From contig CBDCSZ010000036.1 in the NCBI GenBank assembly GCA_965221935.1, positions 124,001-188,000 on the forward strand: a stretch of 64,000 bases of DNA, given 5' to 3'. Position numbers and translations under genes: made by a program. Below the pieces are notes generated by a model. The model was not told the origin of the DNA and searched no databases. It was given only the letters and a program-made list of their open reading frames with translations. This document shows, one piece after another, positions 17,462 to 26,441 of the stretch. This DNA comes from JAPOXR01 sp965221935 (GTDB lineage Bacteria > Pseudomonadota > Alphaproteobacteria > Rhodobacterales > Rhodobacteraceae). How positions within the stretch are numbered: position 1 is the first letter of the stretch; each line of letters starts with the position of its first letter.

Positions 17462-19226
17462 GGGTGCACGCCAATTTTTTTGGTTGACCTGAATTCGTTC
17501 TGCGTTCCGAGTGTTTGACGGATTGCGCGGAGGGTTGAAACTTTCCTGCTGTCATGTTTTCCGGGCGCGCGCCTGGCGCGGTCGACAACGACTGGATCAA
17601 CCGGTCGGCGCCGCGTGTCCGGGAAGAGGAGAGCAGCAGGAGAAACGACAGATGTGCGGCAAGGACAATGAACCGGGATTCCGTGATCCGGATGCGGTGG
17701 AATATCTGAAAGGCCTGGCAAGGAAGAACGTTTCGGGGACACACAGGATTGTCTGCGAGCATGACGGAGTTGCGACGGAGCACTGGCTTGAGGGCGGCGA
17801 GGTTCGAAGCCGCAACATTCCGGTCGCCGGTCAGGCGGCGTCCCCGATGACCGCGTTCGAGGCGGCGGCGCTGTCGGGTTTCGCCAACCTGGTCCCGAAG
17901 CTGGAGAGCGAACTGGACGGCAAGGGGGTCGCGGACCTTGATGGCATCGAGATCGCGATCCGGGACGTGACGCACTCCAGCGGTGCGGCGATGTGCAAGT
18001 CGCTGCTTGAGCGGGTTGACGCGGAGCTTCCGACGCCCGACTGCCCGAAATGCGGCAAGCCGATGGAGCGGCGCCGGAAGCTCGGCAAGTCCTTTGCCTC
18101 GCGTCTGGGACCCGTGGAGGTCGAGCGGACGTATTGCCGCTGCCGGGGCTGCGGTTCCGGCTTCTTCCCTCTGGACCGCGCCCTCGGGCTGGAGGGGCAG
18201 ACGGCCACACCGGGGGCTGCGAGCATCGTGGCCGACACCGTGGTCTCGGACAGTTTCGAGGAGGCGTCCCGCAAGCTGTGCAACCTGGCCGGAGTGAAGG
18301 TTCCGGCGACGACACTGCGCCGATGGACCCGGGGAATCGGCGAGGAGGTTCAGCGGTTTGAGCGAGAGGTCGTCGAGGAGGGGAAGCCCGGCGCGGACCG
18401 GGTCTGCATCGAGAGGCCGACGGCACCGGCGTCCCGATGCGCCGGAGCGAGACGGAGGGCGTGAAGGGCAAGCAGGAGGATGGCTCGGCCCGGACACGAG
18501 AGGCGAAGGTGATCGTCACCTTCACCGCCGAAGGCACGCACCCGAAGACCGGCGAGCCGACGAAGGATGAGGGCAGCGATGCGGTGAGCGCCCTGATCGA
18601 CAGCGCTGCTGCGATCGGCGGCGTCAGCCGGGCATCGGAGTTTGCCGCCCGGCTCGACCGGCAGCTTTGTCGGGACGGCGTCTACAATGCGCAGGAGGTG
18701 ATCCTGGTCTCCGACGGCGCCGCCTGGATCACCAACGTGGTCGACGAGCTTCTCGCCGGCATGAGGAAGACCTGCATTCTGGATGTGTTCCACGCGTTGG
18801 AATATGCCTCTGCGGCCCTCAAGGCGCTGGTCAAGTGCGATGTCGCGCGCAAGGCGCATCTGGCGGAGGTCAAGGCCCGGCTGCTGGACGGAGACGTCGC
18901 TGGCGTCATCGCGGATCTGCGGCCGCATCGTGACCGCGACAAGGACATGGCCAAGTGCATTGATTATTTCGAGGCGAACAAGGGACGGATGCGCTGCGAC
19001 GAGTACCGGGCGCGCGGCATGCAAATCGGGAGCGGCCAGATCGAAAGCAGCTGCAAGCAAATGGTCGTCACACGCTTCAAGAGGTCGGGCTGCAAATGGT
19101 CGGTGAAGGGCGCGAATGCGCTGATGGCACTGAAAAGTTGCTGGAAGAACTTACAGTGGGAAGAGTTCGCCTTTTGGAAGGCCCAAAGGATCGCCGCAGG
19201 CTAACCAAAAAATTTGGCGTGCACCC
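17462..19226 (+). mobile_element. ISKra4-family insertion sequence (1765 bp)
   Basis: Left end GGGTGCACGCCAATTTTTTT and right end AAAATTTGGCGTGCACCC form an imperfect inverted repeat of about 24 bp. TGTCAATCCG flanks both sides (17452-17461, 19227-19236), a 10-bp direct target duplication. Removing the element restores the reading frame of a metallophosphoesterase. The insertion is therefore simple and not followed by rearrangement. Confidence 0.9.
17652..19204 (+). pseudogene. ISKra4 transposase with a 2-bp insertion
   Basis: The N-terminal half has a zinc knot, CPKCGKPM...CRCRGCGSGFFPLDRALGL, typical of ISKra4. It reads in frame to RVCIE at about 18414, where GAGAG occurs in place of GAG. 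Correcting that AG duplication gives CIEADGTGVPMRRSETEGVK, carrying the first catalytic Asp. The rest is in the second frame: VSDGAAWI, the second Asp in DVFHALEY and RGMQIGSGQIESSCKQMV with the Glu. Length about 515 residues once repaired. This copy cannot make an intact transposase. Confidence 0.88.
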
Positions 19227-19864
19227 TGTCAATCCGCGCGGTGTAGGGACGGTGGACGTGACCCGCGAAGACCAGAGTCTCCGCTTTGGCTGCCGCGAGC
19301 AGGCCAAGAAACTCGTCCCCCCTGTCGATGTCGCAGAACCCGTCGAATTGCTCTAGGCCAAGGCACAAGGGGGGATGGTGCATCACGACAGCCAGCGGAA
19401 GGTCGCTGCCGCGCCCAACTTCGCGGTCCACAAGCGCGAGCGCGCTGTCGTCCAGAGCGCCCTGTATCCGGCCTTCCACGCAGGTGTTCAGACCAAGGAA
19501 TCTGAAGCCGCCGAATTCCACAACGCGGTTGGTAAGGTCCCAGTCCGCCAAGGCGGTTGACGTCCGCAGGTAGTCGATCATGCCTGACGGTCCGTCATGG
19601 TTCCCGGGCACGACGAAGATCGGCAGGCCGATCCGGCCAAAAAGCCGTTCGACAGCCGCGAAAGACGGGGCATCGGCGCGGTCGGTCAGATCGCCGGCAA
19701 TGATCACAAGGTCCAGCCCTTCCGCGATTGCCTCGGCCACGTCGATCGAAGTGGGCCCCGGCCCCGGAGCCTCGGCCCCTGGCGGCAGGATGTGCAGGTC
19801 GGGCACGTGCGCCAGTTTCATCAGCGGGATCTCCGGCCTGCCTCGCATGCGGCGCCGGCACGGA

Positions 19865-20551
19865 TCATTTGATGCCCGCCCGCATGAAATTGGCGACGAA
19901 CTGTCTTTGGAAAATCAGAAAGGCGATGATCAGCGGCGCCGTCGTCATCAGCGTGGCTGCGTTGACAAGCGACCACTCGATACCGCTCTCGACCGTCGCA
20001 AAGACGCTCAAACCGACTGTGACCGGTCGCACCTCGGGCGAATTTGTGACGATGAGCGGCCAAAGGAAATTATTGCAATGGAAACTGATCGAGACAAGCC
20101 CGTAGGCCAGATAGACCGGGCGCGCCAGCGGGACATAGACCGTCCAGAGGACCCACCAGGCGCTCGCCCCCTCGATCTGCGCAGCCTCGTCCAATGACTT
20201 CGGGACGGTCATGAAAGTCTGCCGCAAAAGAAAGATCCCGAAGGCCGAGGTCAAATAAGGCAGGGCGATGCCGATGATCGTGTCGGTCATGCCGATGGTC
20301 GAAAGCGTCAAGTGGTTTTCGACGATCAGGATCTCCGGCGAAATCAGAAGCTGCACCATGACAAGGCCGAAGAGAATGCCCGCCCAGCGGAACCGGTAGC
20401 GGACAAAGGCATAGGCTACGAGGGTGCAGAGGATCAGGTTCGCGACAAGCACGGTGGTGATCAGGATCACCGTGTTGAGGAAATAGAGCGCGAACGGAGC
20501 CGCCTTCCATGCCTCGGTGAAGTTCGACAGCGTCAGCGGCGCGTTCCACAC
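19865..20551 (-). CDS. ABC sugar/glycerol-3-phosphate permease, UgpE/MalG type
   Basis: At least 228 residues of a binding-protein-dependent permease. The EAA loop is intact (EAAQIEGASAWWVLWTVYVP, residues 122-141), where the ATPase docks. The first transmembrane helix (LASVLAAVWGLFFLYSIWTA) lies upstream of the GTG at 20551 in the same frame, but no ATG, GTG or TTG precedes it before the preceding permease stop at 20674. The natural start is thus unclear: a lost start codon, or a rare ATC/ATA/CTG start. It is in a minus-strand operon with the other permease, the phosphoesterase and the IMPase-like gene. Confidence 0.8.
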   Translation of the reverse strand: MWNAPLTLSNFTEAWKAAPFALYFLNTVILITTVLVANLILCTLVAYAFVRYRFRWAGILFGLVMVQLLISPEILIVENHLTLSTIGMTDTIIGIALPYLTSAFGIFLLRQTFMTVPKSLDEAAQIEGASAWWVLWTVYVPLARPVYLAYGLVSISFHCNNFLWPLIVTNSPEVRPVTVGLSVFATVESGIEWSLVNAATLMTTAPLIIAFLIFQRQFVANFMRAGIK

Positions 20552-20673
20552 GAAATTGGCCGAGTATTTCTCAGGATAGAAGGCGGTCCAGATGGAATAA
20601 AGGAAGAACAGCCCCCAAACGGCAGCCAGAACAGAGGCGAGCGTTGCTAATGCGATCCTGTTGATTTCCTGCC

Positions 20674-21279
20674 TTATTGGTAATGCGCCTTTCTGTCCAA
20701 CACCCAGAATTGAACCGCGGCCAGAATGCCCAGGATCACAACCATCAGGACGGTCAACGTTGCGCCATAGGTGAAGTCGCGGAAACCGAAGGTGACTTCG
20801 TAGATGTAGTAGAGGAGAAGCGAACTGGAATTGTTCGGGCCGCCGCGGGTCATCACGACGATATGGTCAACCAGCCGGAAAGCGTTGATCAGCGCGTTGA
20901 CGGCCACGAAGATCGTCGTAGGACGCAGCAGCGGCAACACGACGTCGAAGAAGATCCGGACCGATCCAGCACCCTCCAGCCGCGCTGCGTCCTTCAAATT
21001 GGTCGGAATGGACTGTAGCGCGGCGAGGTAGAAGATCATGAACAGGCCCGCCTCCTTCCAAACCGCCACAGCCATCATCGAGAATAGCGATGTTTCGGTG
21101 GCGCCAAGAAAGTTGATCGAAGGCAGGCCAAAGAAAGTCAGGATCTGGGAAGCAAGGCCGATCCCCGGGGCATAAAGGAACAGCCAGATATTCGCGACTG
21201 CGACCATGGGCAGCATCGTCGGAAGAAAGAATGAGAGCCGCATGAGACCGGTCGCGGGAAACTTGGAATTCACCAGCAA
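20674..21279 (-). pseudogene. ABC permease, UgpA/MalF type, N-terminally truncated
   Basis: About 200 residues remain: TGLMRLSFFLPTMLPMVAVA, the EAA-type loop DAARLEGAGSVRIFFDVVLP and the last membrane helix before DRKAHYQ at 20674. The family is about 290-300 residues, so transmembrane helices 1-2 are missing. Upstream of codon LLVNSKF the frame stays open but reads arginine-rich nonsense, which places a deletion or rearrangement near 21275. No ATPase or binding protein remains in the window, so the importer is not functional as it stands. Confidence 0.78.
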
Positions 21280-21502
21280 TTCCCACCAGCCGCGGCGGCT
21301 GGGCGTTTTTGCAAGTCGGACAAGCCGCCTCGAGACGCGTGAAAGGAGCTGGACGATGACGCCAGCGCATTTTCTTTACGACACCGCTCACGATGAAGAG
21401 CAGGGCCGGACGAAGGATGTTTCCGACCGTCTTTGCCCAACTGGTCTCGGCGCTGACGTTTCATGCGTTTCAAAGGCGCGTCGGGCGCCCGCAACGATCG
21501 GG

Positions 21503-22240
21503 ATGTCATTGGGCTTGTTCGCGATCGTGCTTGCCGGGTGCGCACCTTTCGGGAGGGAAGAAGACGACGTTCCGGAGGTCGCTCCGTTTGATACTGTCTT
21601 GATCTCCGACTTCCTGAGATTCAAACTTGACGGGGATATGGAAGTCGACCGCGCAGACACCGATTGCTACGGCGGATTGTGCGTCACGACCGATGGCCAA
21701 CGAATTCTGTTCACTAAACCAGAGCACACAAGCTTCGCAGGATTTGGCGATTTCAAGGCCAAAGAAGACACGATCCAATCTCGATACCGTATCAAGTTCG
21801 GTGACGTGTCTGTGGGAGAAAAGCGACTGCCAGATATCGCCGGTGTGGCCTCCGACAGAACAATTACCGGCTGGGGCGGCTGGGGAGAGTACGTCGGCTT
21901 TGACACTTTGTACTACGACTTCGTGCGCGACGACAGGCCGCAGCGGATGGTATGGGCTATGGTTGGCGGTTTTCGGAGCGAGGGAAACCCTGTCGGCGAT
22001 TCAATGACTTGGAAAGGCGGTGCGACGACAATCGACTTCTCCGAAATCACGGAGAACCGCAATTTGCTGGGATACTCTGAATTGAGATTGAGATTTTCAG
22101 AACCTTTGGACGAGACTCTGGTCACGCTCGCCATTACCAATCTTAGGGATGTTGAAACTGGCAAGGGTTATGACCGGATCGCTTGGGGAAACATTCCACT
22201 GCGCGACGGCGGCTTCCATACTTTCTTTACCAAGGGTTAA
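21503..22240 (+). CDS. putative lipoprotein of unknown function
   Basis: About 245 residues from ATG 21503. The N terminus MSLGLFAIVLAGC is a short hydrophobic segment ending in a lipobox (LAGC), so the cysteine would be lipidated and the protein anchored in a membrane. The mature part is mostly beta-strand-like with many Gly/Asp/Trp, including GWGGWGEYVGFDTLYYDFVR and MVWAMVGGFRSEGNP. I do not recognise the family. It stands alone between the truncated permease and IS debris. The signal segment lacks the usual positive residues after Met, but KARR lies just upstream in frame, so an earlier start is possible. Confidence 0.55.
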   Translation: MSLGLFAIVLAGCAPFGREEDDVPEVAPFDTVLISDFLRFKLDGDMEVDRADTDCYGGLCVTTDGQRILFTKPEHTSFAGFGDFKAKEDTIQSRYRIKFGDVSVGEKRLPDIAGVASDRTITGWGGWGEYVGFDTLYYDFVRDDRPQRMVWAMVGGFRSEGNPVGDSMTWKGGATTIDFSEITENRNLLGYSELRLRFSEPLDETLVTLAITNLRDVETGKGYDRIAWGNIPLRDGGFHTFFTKG

Positions 22241-22769
22241 TTCTTTGGTCCCAATCATGAGGAAGTTGGCGGAGTCTTCGAGAAGGGGACGATCGTAGGC
22301 AGTTTCGGCGCAAAAAGAGTGAAGTAGGAAACAGTCCCGCGCATTCTTCCAGGAGGGACATGGTCGGCAGACGCTTCTTTCCACATTCCACAGCCCAAAT
22401 GTGCAGGGCACGCAAAGGATCCCTTCTATTGAGCCCCGGTGGAGCTAAAACCCCGCTTGGACGCACCAGTCCGGGACGATCGGCAGCTTGACCTGATCTG
22501 ATGCATCGGATCGTCCCAGGAGGGAAGCGGTTGCGCCGCCAAGACTCCTCTCCATAATCGAAAGAACTTTCCGCGCGCGCTGGCCATCCGCAGCAATGCG
22601 GTCCCTGCCCATATGTGGTTGTCGGTTTCGGCCGGGTCGGTTTGACCCGTCCAGAAGATGGGCATTCACATCTCGCAATCGGAGTCTTGTCCCGGTCGGA
22701 ATCGTAAGCGACGCTATGGCGTAACGCAGCGCTTGGCGCCGGTGATCGCGTCCGGACCAGTTCAACATC
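22241..22769. other. stretch with no recognisable gene
   Basis: Minus-strand frames of 80-190 codons cross this region (for example DNHIWAGTALLRMASARGK) but show no family and have no start signal. Composition is like the rest of the accessory DNA. Possibly IS-flanking debris, given the IS256 end that follows. Confidence 0.35.
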
Positions 22770-22883
22770 CGCGGGGCCGGACCGGCTGCCGGAGGTCATC
22801 GAGAAGGTTGTGTTCAAAGACGGGATCAGACAGATTCAAGCTGCCGCCTGAAAGTGGCCGTCAAAAACTTTCGGGCATATCCC
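22770..22883 (+). mobile_element. solo right end of an IS256-family element
   Basis: The translation NRLPEVIEKV followed by VFKDGIRQIQAAA and stop matches the C terminus of the full IS256 transposase at 25194-26441. The following 24 bases (22860-22883) match the terminal repeat of that element, ending CGGGCATATCCC. The rest of the element has gone. Base differences show that this is a separate, older insertion. Confidence 0.75.
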
Positions 22884-22917
22884 AGGATTAAGGAGGCTTT
22901 GTGTCGGGAGACTATAG

Positions 22918-23425
22918 GTGAAAAGACCGGCAAAGAGACCTAAACTACCTGCTCGACGCTCGAACAACGAGAAGCGCCGCCTATTGGCGAATCCCGGTGC
23001 GAAGCACATCAAGCGGCTGCAACGGCAGATAAAGTACGAAGGAAGTTCTAAGCAAAAGAAAAATCCCCACTTGTTTGGTCTCCCGCCATTCCGAGGCATT
23101 CGAGGCGACGCAACATTGTGCGATCGTGACCCAAACTTTCAACCGGTTCACCGCAATCTTGATACTTCCGATGATTCAGCGAGGTTTGCGAGCGGGACTG
23201 GTAGGGGAAAATGGTATCATCTGGGCAGTTGCGGACAACGGATGGATTTTTGAGCGGAGGATTACAAACAAAAGGCAGACAGAATATCACGGATATCCGG
23301 TGAAAAGCACAGAACCGATAGCGGAGAAGGTGTACAATCGATTCAAAGCATGGGCCGAAGCGGATGGAAACCAATTGGCAGGCCAAGCAGTCCAGAATTG
23401 CAGGTCACTCTATGGATTCAAATGA
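22918..23425 (+). pseudogene. basic protein of unknown family, frameshifted
   Basis: A GTG start at 22918 has GGGAG seven bases upstream. The first frame is strongly basic (RPAKRPKLPARRSNNEKRRL, KHIKRLQRQIKYE) then reads NPHLFGLPPFRGIRGDATLC and DRDPNFQPVH. Near 23155 a one-base indel moves the sense to ILPMIQRGLRAGLVGENGII, WAVADNGWIF and TEYHGYPVK, ending at 23425. Repaired length is about 168 residues. The stop overlaps the start of the next gene (ATGATG at 23422), so the two were translationally coupled. I do not recognise the family; the compact basic design resembles small nuclease toxins, which is only an impression. Confidence 0.6.
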
Positions 23426-23512
23426 TGGGTGATTTCGAATTTGACAGGGATATGCCCGGAAGTTGGTGACGGACCGGAAAGGGCGGCATATCAAGGCGGC
23501 ATAGACAGACGC

Positions 23513-25151
23513 CAGTAATTCCAATTATGCGTTCACATCGGTTTTTTCTTCATTTTCGGCTGCGTTTCCGGGCGGATTTCTGCTGTGTTTCGGCGGAAGG
23601 GGCGGGGCTGCCGTTTCCGGTTACGGAGGCTTTTCCGGCAGTTCGCCGGTGATGATTGTCCGCATCACGGCGTCCCAGTCGTCGTGCACGACGTAGACGG
23701 TCAGGAACTTCAGGTTGTCAAGAAGCCGGTAGCGGGCGGCGAGCTTTGCCCGGGCCTCCTGCCAGCTTTCGCAGACCAGGTCGCAGGCGCTCTGCATCAG
23801 GAACGCGATCAGGTTGAAGGTCGCCAGCAGGCTGGCCAGGGTTTCCTTGCCGTGCCCGAAGTTGTGCTCGAGATGGTAGCCGTCCTTGAGAGCCTTGAAG
23901 GTGTTGTTCTCCACTTTCCACCGGGCCCGGGCGCAGTCGGCCAGTTCGGCGACGCTGTCCGGGCCGACCGGGAGGTCGGTGGCGAAGCTGTTGCGGTAGA
24001 GCCGCTTTCCGGACGGCGATGTGATGGTGACTTCGAACCAGTTGACTTCCAGCGCGTCTTTTCCGTCGCGGATCGGCAGACCGTTCATCCAGCGGCAGCG
24101 CAGCCGGCGCTTGTTCTTTTTCCGGCCCTCGGTCCGGGTCAGACAGCCGGTCTCAACCCCTTGAATATACTCGTAAAGCGTTGTGTGCGAGCTCGGCTTG
24201 CAGGTCAGGATGAAGCTTCCGCCGGCGGCCAGCACGGCCTCGCAGAACGGCTGGCGGCAGTAGAGGTCGTCGCCGAGATAAACCGGTCTCAGCCGGGCCA
24301 GGCCGGATCCGGTCCGCCGCAGCCAGCGCTTGGCGGCGTTGATCTCGCAGTCCTGTTTCTCAGCCCCGTCCTGCGGGCGGATGAACTCCGGCGGCAGCGG
24401 CAGGAGGCGCGAGGTTCCCGGGGCGACGATGCTGGCGCCGAGCACGGCGTGGAAGTTCTGTGTCCGCCCGTCCGCCAGTTTCCGCTGCGAGCAGTTCCGG
24501 CAGCCGATGCTGCAGGAGGTGAAATACTCGGTGCCGTCAAGGGCGATCAGCAGCCGCCCGTCAAGCCGGCGCAGCCGGTCAAGGGCGCCCTGGCGGTCCA
24601 GCTGGTCGACGGTCCGGGTGAAGATGGAATCGAAGCGCTCCGGCGGCACGCCGTCGAGCACGCTGCGGATGTGGCTGTCGGTCGACAGCCGTTCAATGCC
24701 GAACAGGGTCCGGGCGTTGGACCGTCCCTGGCGGGACTGGAGCTGCGCCTGCGCCGCCAGGAAGGACGGGCACTGCAGGAAGAAGACGGCGAAGGCCGCC
24801 ATTCCGATGTCGGCCATCTCCAGGCGGGCGTTGGTGCCCGTCCTGCGGTCCGGGGCGGACGCGCAGAGTTCGCGCATGGCGGCGATGTATCCGGCCAGCG
24901 GGGACATGGCGCCGCATTATGCACATATCAAAAATTTGTACAAATGTAAGCAAAAACAACAACTTACAGGTCTTCTCCGCGCCTTTTGCCCAGGAGCCGG
25001 CGGCCGGAGCGGCGTCGGCGGCAGGTGATTCGCCCGCCGCCGGGGAACCGCCGGCACGCAGCCGCCTGCGGCGGAAAAAAATCTCCCCGGGCCAAAAAAC
25101 CGTTGTGATACAACACGTTAAAAACTCAAAAATTCAAAATTAGAATTACTG
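23513..25151 (-). mobile_element. IS4-type element copy 1 (1639 bp) nested in IS256
   Basis: Ends CAGTAATTCCAATT and AATTAGAATTACTG are inverted repeats. AGACAGACGC flanks both sides (23503-23512, 25152-25161). The same element occurs again at 58912-60550 with the same length, and at 44740-49668 with an insertion. The three copies differ at a few percent of bases or less. That points to several recent transposition events. Confidence 0.92.
23621..24907 (-). CDS. IS4-superfamily DDE transposase (copy 1)
   Basis: 428 residues, apparently intact. The DDE residues sit in LIALDGTEYFTSCSI (near 144), PVYLGDDLYCRQP (near 230) and ARARWKVENNTFKALKDGYH (near 340). The last fits the R-x-W-x-(V/I)-E...F-x-x-LK pattern of the IS4 superfamily. 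The cysteine cluster CSIGCRNCSQRK may bind metal. I assign superfamily only; it could be filed under ISNCY. The 5' flank contains a GC-rich hairpin stretch and a TTTGTACAAAT-like motif just upstream of the start. Confidence 0.87.
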   Translation of the reverse strand: MSPLAGYIAAMRELCASAPDRRTGTNARLEMADIGMAAFAVFFLQCPSFLAAQAQLQSRQGRSNARTLFGIERLSTDSHIRSVLDGVPPERFDSIFTRTVDQLDRQGALDRLRRLDGRLLIALDGTEYFTSCSIGCRNCSQRKLADGRTQNFHAVLGASIVAPGTSRLLPLPPEFIRPQDGAEKQDCEINAAKRWLRRTGSGLARLRPVYLGDDLYCRQPFCEAVLAAGGSFILTCKPSSHTTLYEYIQGVETGCLTRTEGRKKNKRRLRCRWMNGLPIRDGKDALEVNWFEVTITSPSGKRLYRNSFATDLPVGPDSVAELADCARARWKVENNTFKALKDGYHLEHNFGHGKETLASLLATFNLIAFLMQSACDLVCESWQEARAKLAARYRLLDNLKFLTVYVVHDDWDAVMRTIITGELPEKPP

Positions 25152-25193
25152 AGACAGACGCCGTCAATTCTCGAAGAGAAAGGGATATGCCAC

Positions 25194-26441
25194 ATGTCGA
25201 CAACTAACGTCATCAAGCTGCAGAAGCCATCATCATTTTCACCGGATCCGCTGACCGAAACCATCCGGGACGGGGCCAGGGATCTCCTCATGACCGCCAT
25301 CCATGCCGAGGTGGCGGCCTTCCTGACCGGGTATGAACATCTGGTGGACGAGGCCGGCCGGCGAAGGCTGGTTCGCCACGGCTTCCTGCCCGAACGGGAG
25401 ATCATGACCGGGATCGGCCGGGTGAAGGTGAAGGTGCCGCGGGTCCGTGACCGCGACCCCGGCGAGGGCAGGATCCGCTTTGCCTCGAAGATCGTGCCGC
25501 CATACCTCAGGAAGGCGAAGTCGGTCGAGGAGCTCCTGCCCTGGCTCTGTCTCAAGGGCATCTCGAGCGGCGATTTCGGCGAAGCCCTGGCCGCTCTCCT
25601 CGGCCCGGAGGCCGAGGGGCTGTCCTCCACCGCCATCACCCGTCTCAAGGCCTCCTGGGGTGAGGAATACGATGCCTGGCGCAAAAGGGACCTCTCGTCC
25701 CGGCGCCATGTCTATGTCTGGGCCGATGGCGTCCACTTCAAGCCCCGGCTCGATGGAGACCGCCAGTGCATGCTGGCGCTGATCGGGGCTGATGAATACG
25801 GCCAGAAGGACATCCTCGCCGTCATGGACGGGTTCCGGGAGAATGCCGAGAGCTGGCGGGACCTGCTCATCGGTCTCGTCTCGCGTGGTCTGGCGCCGCC
25901 GGAGCTGGCGATCGGTGATGGCGCTCTCGGCTTCTGGGCGGCGCTGCGCGATGTCTGGCCGGAGACCAGGGAGCAGCGCTGCCGGGTGCACAAGACCGCC
26001 AATGTCACCGGCGCCATGCCGAAATCCCTGCATGACCGGGCCAAGTCCGATCTTCACGACATCTGGATGGCGGAAACGAAGACGGAAGCCGAGGCGGCCT
26101 TCGATCTGTTCGTGAAGACCTGCGGCGTCAAATACGGGCAGGCGGTGCAGAAGCTGGTCAAGGATCGCGAGGAACTCATGACCTTCTACGACTTCCCGGC
26201 CGAACACTGGACGCACATCCGCACCACCAATCCGGTGGAAAGTGTCTTCTCCACCGTGCGGAACCGGACACGGAAGACCAGGGGCTGTCTCAGCCGGAAG
26301 ATCGCCCTCGTCATGGTCTGCAGGCTGATGATGTCGGCGAAGAGAAACTGGCGGAAGCTCTCGGGTTCAAACCGGTTGCCGGAAGTCATCGAAGGGGTTG
26401 TGTTCAGGGACGGGATCAGACAGATTCAAGCCGCCGCCTGA
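25194..26441 (+). CDS. IS256-family transposase
   Basis: 415 residues, full length. The mutator-type catalytic residues are in WADGVHFKPRLDGDRQCMLA (first Asp), AIGDGALGFWAALRD (second Asp) and NPVESVFSTVRNRTRKTRGC (Glu), with the expected C-terminal VVFRDGIRQIQAAA. The frame is intact. Only its upstream region is altered by the nested IS4-type insertion ending 42 bases before the ATG, which may drive or silence it. Confidence 0.93.
   Translation: MSTTNVIKLQKPSSFSPDPLTETIRDGARDLLMTAIHAEVAAFLTGYEHLVDEAGRRRLVRHGFLPEREIMTGIGRVKVKVPRVRDRDPGEGRIRFASKIVPPYLRKAKSVEELLPWLCLKGISSGDFGEALAALLGPEAEGLSSTAITRLKASWGEEYDAWRKRDLSSRRHVYVWADGVHFKPRLDGDRQCMLALIGADEYGQKDILAVMDGFRENAESWRDLLIGLVSRGLAPPELAIGDGALGFWAALRDVWPETREQRCRVHKTANVTGAMPKSLHDRAKSDLHDIWMAETKTEAEAAFDLFVKTCGVKYGQAVQKLVKDREELMTFYDFPAEHWTHIRTTNPVESVFSTVRNRTRKTRGCLSRKIALVMVCRLMMSAKRNWRKLSGSNRLPEVIEGVVFRDGIRQIQAAA

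Larger units (their letters stand above)
17231..19821 (-). pseudogene. class III metallophosphoesterase split by ISKra4
   Basis: The 5' part (ATG 19821 to 19227) has the CpdA-like motifs VPDLH, GDLTD, GNHDG, HHPP and GHVHRPY. At TARID the gene meets the IS. After removing 17462-19226 and one copy of the 10-bp repeat, the frame continues NLTCHVAGSMITPYDSRRPF and ends ...SQSEHDAD at 17231. The restored protein is about 270 residues. Such enzymes cleave phosphodiesters such as glycerophosphodiesters or cyclic AMP. Between permeases and an IMPase-type phosphatase, a glycerophosphodiester role is plausible but inferred. The insertion removes the last quarter, after all metal ligands. Confidence 0.88.

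Noticed and set aside
23585..24949. 454-codon open frame antisense to the IS4-type transposase
   Set aside because: The frame is a GC-rich complement of the transposase; its glycine- and alanine-rich translation has no domain. The same frame recurs at 58984-60348 and, on the other strand, at 44943-46310.
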